From Dermacentor variabilis (taxonomy: Eukaryota; Arthropoda; Arachnida; Ixodida; Ixodidae), in contig NC_134568.1 in the NCBI RefSeq assembly GCF_050947875.1, positions 253,757,778-253,821,777 of the forward strand: a stretch of DNA of 64,000 nt. Reading direction: 5' to 3'. The stretch's first letter is position 1. Every line of letters begins with the position of its first letter. This document shows, piece by piece, positions 32,001 through 42,300 of the stretch. Below the pieces are notes generated by a model. That model had not been told where the DNA came from. It worked only from the letters and a program-made list of their open reading frames with translations, and ran no database searches. The position numbers and the translations under genes are program-made.

Positions 32001-32425
32001 TAAAGAGTGCCCTAACAAGCCAGCCTGTGCTACGATCGCCAGACTATACAAAAGGGTTCATTGTTCAGTGCGATGCTAGTGAGCGAGGCATGGGCGTTGT
32101 ACTGTGCCAACGGGAAAATGGAGAAGTAGAACACCCCGTCCTGTATGCTAGTCGTAAGCTGACCAGTCGTGAGCAGGCGTATAGCGCCACCGAGAAAGAG
32201 TGTGCGTGTCTCGTGTGGGCCGTTCAGAAATTGTCATGCTATCTAGCCGGCTCGAGGTTTATCATTGAGACGGATCACTGCCCTCTCCAATGGCTGCAGA
32301 CCATCTCTCCCAAAAATGGCCGCCTCCTGCGCTGGAGCCTCGCTTTACAACAATATTCCTTTGAGGTGCGTTACAAAAAGGGGAGTCTCAACGGTAACGC
32401 CGATGGCTTAAGTCGAAGCCCCTAA
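29060..32425 (+). CDS. pol: gypsy-D Pol: protease - integrase - RT - RNase H
   Basis: 1121 codons, fully open, in the +1 frame relative to gag with a 29-base overlap, so the first ATG need not be the start. Protease: R-D-S-A-A, D35. Integrase zinc motif: H280 to C317. Integrase core: D350, D409, E444, giving exact D,D35E spacing. A C-terminal domain with G-P-A-R-I follows. RT begins near residue 700; Y-R-R-L-N-S-I and S-T-L-D-L-V lead to the catalytic box YLDD at 854-857. RNase H: D1005, E1047, D1072, D1115. All catalytic residues are present. The integrase lies upstream of the RT, opposite to gypsy-1, A, C and E/G in this window. Confidence 0.92.
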   Translation: MCFFAIGSTDENMKLLEPYMRDLLVNGKECRVLRDSAATMDVVHPSYVEPHMFTGECAWIKQAVEAHSVCLPVAKVLIEGPFGALETEAAVSSMLPPQYPYPFSNRSDHLLREKGLLFGEASVQALTRSKVRELAAKAVVAGPTLSNNEKGSEAQQADIQSTPELNKLESVTLKAPDTGEETPDTGKLEELSTDLLIAPTSDGLDRLLKVSRSALIAEQKKDGSLENVRCNVKEGIARKTARFVERGGVLYRKYLDRRGVEFDQLIVPQCYRQDLLRLSHGGSWSGHLGVKKTKDRLLQEYYWPGCFRDADHFVRTCDTCQRVGKPGDKSRAPLKLVPIITEPFRRLVIDTVGPLPVTATGYRHILTVICPATKFPEAVPLKELSSVEIVNALLSIFARVGFPAEIQSDQGTVFTSALTTTFLERCGVKLLHSSVYHPQSNSVEKLHSVMKRVLRALCFEHRTDWELCLPGVMFALRTAPHAATGFSPAELVYGRSLRSPLRMLRESWEGRGDDPVVVEYVLKLLERLRRAQELSGEAMTKAQQRAKVYYDRTARARRFEVGDEVMILRTSLNNKLDVQWEGPARIVQKLSDVNYVVSLPGKRKAQQVYHCNLLKPYRQREAVVCMMVNVPEELPVELPGLGSVTNREDTGQVISDLISKAPLSPEQKTELHQLLQEFQGLFSERPGRTSVLTHDIELTSTEPVRSKAYRVSPRQSDIMEAEVKKMLQLGVIEAGESDYTSPLILVEVPGKEPRPCVDYRRLNSITKDQIYPIPNIEERLEKVSSAQFISTLDLVRGYWQVPLTEEASRYAAFISPMGTFRPKVLSFGLKNAPYCFSSLMDKVLRGQQEFALPYLDDVAIFSASWSEHMAHLRAVLTRLREAGLTVKAPKCQLAQAEVVYLGHVIGQGRRRPSEIKVAAVRDFPQPRTKTDIRSFLGVAGYYQRYIPRYSDIAAPLTDALRKTEPQTVVWDETKERAFSALKSALTSQPVLRSPDYTKGFIVQCDASERGMGVVLCQRENGEVEHPVLYASRKLTSREQAYSATEKECACLVWAVQKLSCYLAGSRFIIETDHCPLQWLQTISPKNGRLLRWSLALQQYSFEVRYKKGSLNGNADGLSRSP

Positions 32426-32912
32426 CGTAGGAATCAGCCTCAAAATTGTTTGTTACTGATGTTTTTCTTCCTGAGGCAGGATGTTTTTTTTAACATATTG
32501 CTTTTGTTTAGTGTTTCAAAGTGATGATATGCTTTCTAGTGCAATTTTTCAATTTGTGGACGCGTTCTGAGTGATGCTAGACTACTGTAAGGAACTAGGC
32601 AGTGGTATAAAAAGGGGAAAGAGCCTGGCAGGGCTTAGTGAGGGTTGTGCCGTGCTTGCTGACTGAGCGGTTGAGTTTCAGCGTAGTTCTAACGCTTGCC
32701 GGGAACGAGAACAAAAATGTGAACTCTCCCGAAGTCACTTTGCAGTGTCCCATGCAAACCTGAACGAGAGAACGAGGCCTTCTCTGTGCGCTGCGCTCAA
32801 GAAACGTCGAGGGACGCCCGACTTCGGTTATGAGCATCATCGAGCGACATCCCTCCGGACAGCGGATGCAGTCCCCTGTCCATCGGGATCTCCTTCCCCC
32901 GGCGGGGCGGTC
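32426..32912 (+). other. gypsy-D 3' untranslated segment with second TATA-like motif
   Basis: No open frame of note. GTATAAAAAGGGGAAAG lies near 32608, followed by a GC-balanced stretch up to the 3' LTR. The segment just before the LTR (32890-32912, rich in C then G) is not a clean polypurine tract. It may include the remains of another LTR or promoter. Confidence 0.5.
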
Positions 32913-33705
32913 GGTTGCGTTTCGCCTGCGACACGTGGTTTTGCCGGCGCGACTGCGGCGGGGCGGCAGACATTTTGGCCCGATCGTCGTCGCCGCAACA
33001 CTCATCGGCAGGTGTTTCCAGGCGCGACTGCGGCGATGCGACCGCAAAAGATCATCCTCTCATTCCAGTCATTGTGCCCGAAACAGGCGATGCCAAAGCA
33101 GGGACCATCCTCTCATTCCAGTCATTGTGCCCGAAACAGGCGATGCCAAAGCAGGGACCATCCTCTCATTCCAATCATTGTGCCCGAAACAGGCGATGCC
33201 AAAGCAGGGACCATCCTCTCATTACAGTCATTGTGCCCGACCGGCAGCGCTACAACAGGGTGCTACGAGATCGTGCTCGACAGGGTGCTACGAGATCGTG
33301 CTCGTCATGGTGCTACGGCATCGCTACGACAGTGTGCGTCACCATTAGCCCATTGTACATTCACGTGCTCGTCTTTTGAGGGGTTCCTTCTTGCCCTCAA
33401 CTGCGAGAGTATAAAAACAGCTGCCCCCGGACGCCAAAAGGAGGGCTCCGATTTCTTCTGTTGAGTGAAGTGCTCTCCCGTCTCTCTACTTCGGTCAAAC
33501 CTGACCACCTACTCTTTGCGATGTTAAAATAAACAAGTTGTTTTGTTGTTACCAGTCGACTCATGCTTTGCCGGGACCTTCGGATGCTTCCAGTTGTACC
33601 CCAGGCCGCCAGGCCAACGCTACCCTTGGGGCTTGCGACCCAGGTACAACCACGGGCGTCAGCGCCGAGTTCCCAACAGATCGTACCAGCAGTCCGATCC
33701 AAACA
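32913..33705 (+). repeat. 3' LTR of gypsy-D
   Basis: Same length and phase as the 5' LTR (offset 6124 throughout). Differences seen by eye: the first base (G for T), one G-to-A in the third 53-bp unit (33173 region), and one C-to-G near 33429. Ends AAACA, followed by GGAG. Confidence 0.9.
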
Positions 33706-34667
33706 GGAGCTACTGCCATTGTAGCTGATGTAACCCGACATTCCCACAACATGTGTGACAGCGTCGCTCTAGTTTCCTGACATAATTTGCAAAGAGCAGT
33801 CGAGTATTGCGCGGGGAAAATGTGCTGCAATCGCACCGGACTGGGGAATGTTTGTGTTTGCAAGTGTCGCCAGATGACTGCCTGGCGACGTTTCAGCATG
33901 GGGTGAGGTGGGGGCAGCAACCGCCTGCCTAGCTGGTAGTGCTTGGTGATGTCATTGTACCTGATCAGGCGTTCTCGCGTGTTTTGAGCCAGGAGTTCCG
34001 AACTCGAAGAGGCGGTCTCCGATTATGCGCGGCGGGTCAGTTCTCGCGCAGAGCGGTGTGCAACCTCGTTCAAGTTAATGAGGCCCTCATCGGTGGGGGT
34101 GGCGACGTGCGCTGGAAACCATATGATCGCGGTGTTATCGAAGTGCTGTCTACCAGCTTTCCCTAGAATCTGGAGAGCTTCGGAGGAAATGCGCCCCCGC
34201 GCGTAGTTGCGAACTGCGGATTGTGAGTCGCTAAACCTACCTCGCAGAGGGGGTCGGTAAGCGCAAGCGCAATTGCTACCTCTTCTGCTGTTTCGGGGTA
34301 TTCCGTTGCGACACTACACGCGTGCGTAAGCCGGGAGCTAACATCTACGACTACCGCCGTGAACCAGTCTTCTCGTGTGTATTCTGCGGCGTCTACAAAG
34401 CGCGTAGTCCTCTTTCCACCCAAGGAGCGCAGCAGTGCCTTGGCACGGGCCTGGCGTCGGCCCCGATTAAATTCGGGGTGCATGTTTCGAGGTATAGGGG
34501 CGACAATCAGCGTGTCGCTGAGGTCAGGTGGAATGACCTGTTTCTGACCGTGTTGGACGTGGTAGTGGAAGCCGAGTTTCTGCAGGATGTACCGGCCCGT
34601 GGCTGTCAGAGACATGCGTTCGAGTTGAGAGGTTCTTTGCGCATCCACGATTTCCTTCATTGCTGAC
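33706..34667 (-). pseudogene. LINE-F ORF2: RNase H and C-terminal domain start
   Basis: The minus-strand frame from 34660 begins E-I-V-D-A-Q-R-T-S-Q-L-E-R-M and reads to 34163. RNase H is at F-V-D-A-A-E-Y (Asp) and E-E-V-A-I-A-L-A (Glu). After stops and shifts, the cysteine segment (L-C-K-L-C-Q-E, then L-S-H-M-L-W-E-C) is at 33810-33740. The block ends at 33706 where gypsy-D begins. Confidence 0.75.
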
Positions 34668-34674
34668 CACATGC

Positions 34675-35556
34675 CCGAGGAAAAGAAGCTCTTCAAAGAC
34701 AAAGTGACACTTTTCCGGGTTCAGCGTGAGACCGGCAGACCGGCAGATCGGGTGGCTTGAAAAATCGCATGTGGTCGCCTCAGGTGTTCGTCAAAAGTTG
34801 CAGAAAATACAATCACATCGTCCAAGTATACTAAACACGTTTGCCACTTGAGGCCTGACAGTACCGTGTCCATTAGCCGCTAAAATGTTGCCGGCGCGGA
34901 GCACAAGCCGAAGTGAAGTGCCTTAAATTCATAGAGGCCGTCAGGTGTCACGAATGCAGTTTTTTCTCGATCTCTTTCGTCAACTTCTATTTCCCGGTAC
35001 CTGCTCCTTAAATTCATCGACGAGAAATAACTTGCATGTCGCAGTCTATCGACGGAATCGTCTATACGAGGTAGCGGGTAAACTTCTTTCTTGGTGATGT
35101 GATTGAGCTTGCGGTAATCAACGCAGAAACGTGGGCTGCCATCCTTTTTTTTAATACCACTGGTGACGCCCAAGGACTCTTCGACGGCTGAATAACGTCG
35201 TCTTCAATCATTATTTTTACCTGACTTTCTATCGCTTCACTTTCCCGTGGGGCCACCTGATACGTGTTCTGTCGTATGGGCCTGGCTGTACCATCAGTGA
35301 TAATTCGATGTTTGGTCAATGGTGTTTGACCAACTCTCAACGTCGACGAGAAGCAGCCCTGAGACTGATGTACAAGCTCCAGGAGGCTTTGTTTCTGCGC
35401 AGGCAGCAAGCTTGGGCCAACATCGATGGATAGATCTGTAGGCACGGGAGGCAGGCTGGTGGAACCACCTTGCTCTACAGTGAAGCGTTCTGTGGCCTGA
35501 CTGAACTCTTCGACGTAGGTGAGTGTCATACCTCTTGTAAGATGCCGGCGGCTCAT
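34675..35556 (-). pseudogene. gypsy-E/G reverse transcriptase, first half
   Basis: Minus-strand frame 35556-35062 carries the linker and RT start (S-P-W-A-S-P-V-V-L). Frame 35173-34880 carries C-V-D-Y-R-K-L-N-H-I-T-K-K-E-V and T-P-D-G-L-Y-E-F. A stop follows A-P-A-T-F, then V-Y-L-D-D-V-I near 34828 keeps the catalytic box. The block ends at L-F-L-G-H-V-V-S (34675), where LINE-F is inserted. Confidence 0.8.
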
Positions 35557-35770
35557 GGCTAAAGCTTGTTACGAGAACTTCTGTGCGTCCACAATTAATG
35601 TTGACGACACGTCTTGCAATGGATATGCCATGGCTAAATAGCAGTGCCAGAATTTGTTCGGCGACAGCGTCGGAGTTGCTCAGTATGTCGCATGTCACCG
35701 GCTGAAGGGAGCAGGAGTGCGGTGGGATGGTCACGTCATCATCGGCGACGCGTAAAGGTCTACGTCGCTG

Positions 35771-36142
35771 CTATGTACAGAGTACAACTGAACCTGAGCC
35801 CATGCTAAACGTGACCGACTTGTCCGGAATGTTTATAACGGCACCGTATTCACGCAGCAAATCCATTCCCAAGATCAGGTGTTTACAGCACTCCGGCAAA
35901 ACGACAAATATGGCAATGGAGGCCGAGGCACCGACATTATTTCTAGCGGTAACTTTGCCTGTGGGTGTCATCAACTGGCCTCCTGCAGTTCTTAAGTGGG
36001 GACCCGTCCACGAAGTCTTGACTTTCTTAAGGCAATCGGCGAATTTTGTGCTTATTATAGAGAAGTCCGCGCCAGTATCAACTAGCGCTATCACTGGGCG
36101 TCCGTCTATGTAAACGGCGAGGTCGGTGCTAACAATTTCCAT
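35771..36142 (-). pseudogene. gypsy-E/G retropepsin
   Basis: The minus-strand frame has the active site A-L-V-D-T-G-A-D-F-S intact and the second block L-I-L-G-M-D-L-L. It is open across the whole domain, though the surrounding gag and RT frames are broken. It would cleave the Gag-Pol polyprotein. Confidence 0.8.
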
Positions 36143-36240
36143 TGGAGACGGCGACGTCGTATCGTCCGGTCGTACTGATGGCGTTGGGGGTATTGTAGCA
36201 TCTCGACGGGCGGCAGCCTTCCCCCGAGAGGTCGCTGCTT

Positions 36241-37020
36241 TTAGTCTCCCCGACGAGGACTACTGGACCTGCCCCGGACTACATCGGCGTAACTGCGACG
36301 GTGCGGTGAAGTGCACGGTGCAGGTGACTGAGAGCGTAGTCGACGATAAGGCGAAGCAAATGGCTGTGCTGGCGTGGATACGCTGGTATCGCATTGGTTG
36401 TCCCAACGAGCGCGAGGGAAGATGGTTGCAAATGCCTGGTATCCAGGGTCACGATACGGGTAAAAACGGTAAATATGGCCGGCTTCTCCGCAGTGGAAGC
36501 AAAGTGGACGTCGGCCGACGGAGCGCCACAAGTCCGTCTTGCGAACAAGTGGTCGACTGACGGGCGGCCTTTGCGACCAAGTTGTAGTAGTCGGCGCACG
36601 GTAGTAGGACGGCGTTTCCACGGCCGCATTAAGCTGCGGGGTCGGCGACGGCGGCGGTTGAAACGGAGGGGGTTAACTACTCGTAAGGACGAGGCAGGGA
36701 TGACGAGCTGTTCGGCGCTGGGGTTGGATGACGGACGGCCGACGCGTAGTTTATAGACCGCTGGTCTGGTAGCGATTCGGACCAAGAAAACGCTTGCCTG
36801 ATTTCTTGCCGTACAACCTCTACGACAGAAGCCACCGAAGGTTCTTGCGGAGTCACCACAAGGTTGCGAAGCTCCTCCCGAACGACCTCGTGGATGAGCT
36901 CACGCAGGGAACACTCACTGCCGCAGTCAGTGCGCTGATCAAGTCGTTGCTCAGTCGGTCGTGCCGGTGGATCCGTTGTTGAAGGGCTCGCTTGATCGTA
37001 ATAGCTTCCTTGATGAACTC
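36241..37020 (-). pseudogene. gag: gypsy-E/G gag, C-terminal part, knuckle damaged
   Basis: Minus-strand segments carry E-A-I-T-I-K-R-A-L-Q-Q-R (37010), E-V-V-R-E-E-L (36880) and S-I-N-Y-A-S-A-V (36750). The zinc knuckle C-F-H-C-G-E-A-G-H near 36515 has its last Cys replaced by Tyr. Frames change at least twice. No LTR follows at 37020. Confidence 0.65.
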
Positions 37021-37034
37021 CACAACAGTTGTAG

Positions 37035-37480
37035 CTTCTGTAGTTTACAACTACAAATCTGTAGTTTTTCGCCCGAAAAGAAAAACCCGTTACGATGGCC
37101 TAAACCTCACGTTTGGTTTATCTACCGTTGATATCGTACCTGTAGTAAAAAGCCTGGGTGTTCTTTTACAAGAAAACGTACTTTGGAATACACAGACCGA
37201 ACATATTCACTCTAAGCTCTCTCGCAACGTTGGCATTTTATCGCGCCTGCAGTTTCTCTTGCTGCTAGATGTAAAATCGCTGTTATAGAATTCCCTTTTC
37301 TTATCAACATTGACCTACTGCCATGTTGTGTGGGCTACCACTACAGTTTCTAACTTATCTAAAATACACAGCTACAAAAGAACATGTGCGAATAATTACA
37401 AACGTACCAGGTGACTTACATAATAAACACAATTTTTATGTCATACTCCCACAAGACATAAACTACTTAGCACACTGATA
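37035..37480 (+). pseudogene. L2/CR1-like LINE RT thumb fragment
   Basis: The plus-strand frame 37035-37288 reads V-V-F-R-P-K-R-K-T, then S-L-G-V-L-L-Q-E-N-V-L-W-N and S-R-N-V-G-I-L-S-R-L-Q-F, the post-catalytic region of L2/CR1-type RTs. It continues after a stop with N-S-L-F-L and later I-I-T-N-V-P in shifted frames. Only this region survives. Confidence 0.7.
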
Positions 37481-37990
37481 TGGTGTGTAATTATTGCATT
37501 ATTACAAGAAATATATTCTTTGCTGGTATTGTATGATGGCTCTGCTGTGTGGGATGTGTTGTCTGTGCTGCTGTTGCATTGCAAACGGCGTGCAAGCCTT
37601 GGTCAAGCTTCAAGATGGTTTTTTGCTTGCACACCCACATCGTCAACTTTGTAAACTGTCTTCTCTATTGGTGCTGAAAGAAAGTGACTTGGCTTGAAAT
37701 ATGCAGCGCAATACCAGGAACGGACACCGAACCAAGACGCAGACGAAGTACAACACAGAGGTAAACGATTTCCGTTGGTCTGTGCTACGCTGTCGAGCAA
37801 GGACAAGGTGGAGTGCGGGAGACTATATATATTATAGCACTCGCGGCTGCCGAGAGCGATATTCCTGGGAACACGTGCTTCACAGCGGCGGTGACCCTTG
37901 CGACGATGCCGCCACCCGTCCCGTTGGCCAGGGACGGAGCAGCTCAGCTTGTCGCAGGAGTTCCAACGCGGCTGCCCCTGCCGGGGCCAT
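37481..37990. other. No gene; probable LINE-H 5' region
   Basis: No coding signature before LINE-H ORF1. The last 200 bases may be its 5' UTR. The start of LINE-H cannot be placed. Confidence 0.4.
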
Positions 37991-38016
37991 AGCTGCATTG
38001 GTGTGTTTTCTACACC

Positions 38017-39000
38017 ATGAACCAAGAGCGCCAAGCGACCAGCTCTTCTGAGGCCCATGTTCTAAACGGGCGTGCAAAGGGCCTTCGGCCAATTCACCGC
38101 TCTGTTTTGATGGAGCATTTATCTACCGCAACGTCATTTTCCAACGAGCAGAAGACGCAATCGGCGACGGAGAACGCCGCCGCGCGTCTCTCAACAACAA
38201 CAAAGACGCCCGAGCTGGATACCGCGGGAGTGGCCGCCGATCCCATCGTCGCCAATTTTCCCTCCCAACAGCAAGAGGTGGACACTCCGACCGGGGAAAG
38301 GATGGAGGAAGATGCTTCCCCGAACATTTACGACGACAAAACTGACGACGACACAGGTGGCTGTTGGAAGACAGTCATACATAAGCGACGCATCCGTCAA
38401 ACGCGCGCAAAGTCGCAACCCTCCGAGAACATCTTGGGCATTCCGGACACCTCCCAGCCTACCGTACGCAAGCGCATTCGGAATCAGAACCTGCCTCAAC
38501 TTCCTTTGCACGATGAAAAGATAATTCAGCGGCCTCACGGCGGACTTTGTCTCGATAAGTGAACGCGCCCAGAACTCGACAGTGCTCTATGGAGTGCAGC
38601 CGGCTTGACCACCGACGATCGTCAGGACATCAGATTCCGACTGCGACTTCAGCAGAACTTGGCAATCATCAGCACACCCCAGTCACACGTAGCCGACGCA
38701 TTGTACAAGGTGAGGGAGCTGAACTTTGGTCAGCAGGTCTATCCCATCACGACATGTGTTGCGGCCCCAGACAACTCATGCAAGGGAATTGTTCCTGGCC
38801 TTTTGCCCGGTACACCGTCTTCCAAGCTTGTGGATGAGCTTGTGGCTCCTGGAACTCAAATACTTCAAGCACGAATGATGGGTCAAACCAACGTTGAGTT
38901 GGTAACATTCGAAGCGGACCCCGGAGAAGAAAACAGCAATGTAGGCGCCTCGGGAGGTAGGTCGGGCGGAGGGTGCCCCACAGCTCGCTCCGCCCCGTAA
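38017..39000 (+). pseudogene. LINE-H ORF1 protein, frameshifted
   Basis: The first frame (38017-38562, 181 codons from an ATG) is hydrophilic and has W-K-T-V-I-H-K-R-R-I-R-Q. A second frame (38605-39000) continues with L-V-D-E-L-V-A-P-G-T-Q-I-L and N-V-E-L-V-T-F-E, typical of the tick I-clade ORF1 core. The expected CCHC knuckles after 39000 are not seen, so the end is lost or scrambled. The protein would coat LINE RNA. Confidence 0.65.
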
Positions 39001-39399
39001 ATCTCTCCCTACCCCTTCCCCTATGACCAATTCGTTACCAAATCCCGACCCTCTAATAGAAATAGCCCGCCTACGTCGTGACATGGAGGCGCGCTGTGAG
39101 CGCCTGCAAAAACAAATGGACGCGCTGCAGTGGTGGCAGACATGAGCACTAGTATGCAGGCGGCTCTGGACAGGATAGAACGCCAAATGGAGGCCCTTCG
39201 AATAGGGATTACGGAGCAAGTGAAATCATGTATAGAGTGCACTTTCGCACCCATGCACGTTCCTGAGCTTAGCGGTAACAACGAAAGCGCGCTTTCCGAC
39301 CAAGGCTCTCGACCGCAACCTTCAAATGTGGGCACCCGGCGCCCGCATCCCTATGCACGACCGCCTGCTTCCTCTCGCGATGATGATGGCGCCGAGTAA

Positions 39400-42300
39400 C
39401 GCGGAGCAACTAGTGGTGTGGCAGTGGAATTGTAGGGGATTCCGCCGAAAACGAGGTTCCCTACAGCAGTATATCGCCACATCCACGAACCCTTCCGATG
39501 CCATCCTCTTACAGGAAGTCAATTGCACCCCTTCTTTATCCGACTACAGCACGCTCTCGAGTGTCTCTCCTCTTGTGGGAGCCTTAGTTTCGAAACATGT
39601 TACATGTCGCATGCATACCACTAACACTGACATTCCTCACCAAATATTGGAAATAATTACGCAAGGTAAACGCAGCGAGAGTCTGTTTATACTCAATGCA
39701 TACAGTTCCCCCCGTTCGCGAACGCAGTTTTCAGCACCTACTAACAGAATTTGGTAGGTTTGGACGGGTTTGTGTGGTGGCCGGCGACTTTAACGCTCCG
39801 CATACTGCATGGAGTTACGTTAAATCGCAGGCTAAAGGGACCCGCTCACGGAATGCCATCTGTAACATGAGATACACACTGCTTACCGACCCAGAGCACC
39901 CCACTCGGATGGGCAACAGCGTATCTCGTGACACCTGCCCTGACCTTACCTTCGTGCGGAATACTGGCCCAGTCGTTGCGCACGGGCCTTTATAGGAGCA
40001 CCTTGGTAGTGACTACTACATTGTAGCGACCACCTTGTCATTACGGGGTGCGCGCACGCCCGAGCGAAATGCGCGTATAACGGATTGGGCGAAATTCAGG
40101 GAACGTCGCCAGGACCCACCTCAGCGCCAAGGGTACGAACGCTGGCTTGACTCTCTCGCACAAGATCTAGAGGCCACCACGAGCACACTGCGCACCACAA
40201 CCGAGACACCAGACATAGACCCGCATTTACTTCATCTACGGAACGCCCGCAGAGGGTTGACACGACGATGGAAACGACAACGCCTCAACCGCAAACTTAG
40301 GAAACGTATAGATCAAATTGCACGAGAATCTCAGGAGTATGCAGAGATCCTTACGAGGAATAACTGGCGAGGATTTTGCGATCGCCTCTCAGGCACATTG
40401 AGCACAGCAAAAACGTGGTCGATTCTTCGCTCACTCACAGATACCACCACAACAAAGGGAAAAACATTTCAACAGTTGCACATTCTAATGCACGAGTACA
40501 GGGACGATGTCTCGACAGTCCTCAGAGAGCTAAAGAAGCATTTCATACCCACAGGCCCGCCGCCGCAGTACCCTGACTATCCTTATGTAGGCGAGGCGAA
40601 CGAATTGCTCGATGCAGACATCACATTTGATGAGTTGCGGGTGGTCCTACAAGACCTACGCCGCAACACGGCACCGGGAGCCGACCACATCCGATTCGCC
40701 ACCCTTCGTAACCTCAGTGACGCGGATATTAACCACCTCACCCATATCTTCAATGATTGCTGGCGCAAGGGCATGCTTCCCCAAGTATGGCGACACGCCG
40801 ACATCACACTGATCCCCAAACCGGGCAAGCCTGTTAAGGTTGAAAACTTACGACCCATCTCCCTAACATCCTGCATTGGTAGGCTCATGGAGCATGAACT
40901 CTTGCGGCGTCTGCAGCCCTTCCTCGAAGAAAAATCATTCTTTTCTAACTCTCAATTCGGATATCGGGCTCATCTGTCTGCCAAAGATGTGCTTTTACAA
41001 TTGCGGGAGGAAGTCATAGGACCTCCGTCGTCCGCCCAAACGAGAGCACTCATCGCCTTAGACCTAAAAGGGGCGTTCGATAATGTTGAACATGACCTCA
41101 TCCTTCGCAATGTTGCACATTCACACTGTGGAATTCGTATGTACAACTATATCCGCGCATTTCTTCGAGATCGCACAGCCACCGTAGGAATGGGACCGAA
41201 TCGATCCGGTACGATTCGCCTTGTAGGATGTGGGACACCCCAGAGCTCATTTCTTTCCCCTACTCTATTCAATATCGCGCTCGCAGGGCTCCCCCGACTA
41301 CTCGACCAGATCCCTGATGTCGCCCACACTATTTATGCGGACGACATTACTATCTGGTCGACACGGGGTTCCGACGGAGCCATCCAGGACCGACTGCAGG
41401 CAAGCAATCGATACAGTTTCCGAGTACGCGAGAAAATGCGGCTTAAGATGTGCTCCGGAAAAGTCGGAGCTCATAATCATTCGCCCCCGGAGCCGTTCCT
41501 CTACTCCCCCTATCACTGTGCACGTGGATGGCACACCGATACCACAGGTTAATCGTGCTCGTACCCTCGCCCTACACGTCCAAGCGAATGACAGGTCAAA
41601 CTACACTGTTTCCCTTCTATCCAGACAGATTGAGCAAATTCTGGCCATGATCCGAAGGGTCTCCAACAGGCGCTCGGGCCTTCGAGAAGAGGACCTGCTG
41701 CGCTTGGTGGAGGCATGCGTGATCAGCCGCCTTACATACCATCTCCCATTTCAGCGGTTGACCCAAGCGCAACAACTTCGCATAGACGCAATGATTCGTA
41801 AAGCGACGAAGCTGGCCCATGGCCTCCCGAACTATACTTCCACACGCCGTCTCCTTAACTTAGGGACACATAACACACTAGGCGAGCTGCTAGAGGCACA
41901 TTGGGTCAGCCATCGCCAGCGCCTCCTACTCACTCCTACTGGCCGCCATCTTCTCACACGGCTAGGATACTCTGTCCCACCCCTTGAGTCTGAAACCCGT
42001 CCAACGATGTTGTCGTCAGCGATACGCCAAGCACTAAGTATTCATCCATTGCCACGTAATATGCACCCCGAGCATGACAAAGGGCGGCGCAAAGCCCGTG
42101 TACGATACATCGGCCGCATGCTTGCAAACATCCCGGAAACACATACTTTATACACAGACACATCACGCACGCAAGAGGGCTATACCTCGGTAGTTTTGGA
42201 TGGCACCGAATCCCTGAGAGACTCTGATGCAATGCGCGGAACAAATGCCGCTTACGGAGAAATTCTCGGTGTTGCTCTTGCAATTCGATACGCCATCCGT

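Larger units (their letters stand above)
26789..33705 (+). mobile_element. Complete young LTR retrotransposon gypsy-D (Gmr1-like domain order)
   Basis: A 6917-bp element bounded by two LTRs of 793 bp in the same phase with no indel between them. GGAG flanks it on both sides (26785-26788 and 33706-33709). Inside are a leader, gag (27937-29088), pol (29060-32425) and a 487-bp 3' untranslated segment. The pol order is protease - integrase - RT - RNase H. That is the order of Gmr1-like Ty3/gypsy elements; ordinary Ty3/gypsy has the integrase last. By eye the LTRs differ at about three positions, so the insertion is recent. No env frame is present. Confidence 0.9.
26596..34667 (-). mobile_element. 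I-clade LINE-F, 5'-truncated, host of gypsy-D
   Basis: Two minus-strand blocks, 34667-33706 and 26788-26596. Block one carries the end of the RT region, RNase H and the start of the C-terminal domain. Block two carries the last 43 codons, a stop, AATAAA (complement of 26620-26625) and a short (ATCC)n tail. The reading frame passes from 33710 to 26788 without a break once gypsy-D and one GGAG copy are set aside. LINE-F itself sits in gypsy-E/G RT. Confidence 0.85.
24433..37020 (-). mobile_element. Ty3/gypsy gypsy-E/G, split by a nested LINE and LTR element
   Basis: The minus-strand element is in two blocks. Block one (37020-34670) is gag, protease and the first half of the RT. Block two (26595-24433) is the rest of the RT, RNase H, integrase and a 3' LTR. 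RT coding stops at L-F-L-G-H-V-V-S near 34675 and resumes at E-P-D-P-D-K-I at 26595, residues that are near neighbours in this family. The 8-kb insert between them is LINE-F carrying gypsy-D. A 5' LTR was not found next to 37020. Confidence 0.85.

Noticed and set aside
26789..33705. Endogenous retrovirus with env
   Set aside because: No third long frame between pol and the 3' LTR, and no signal peptide or membrane segment.
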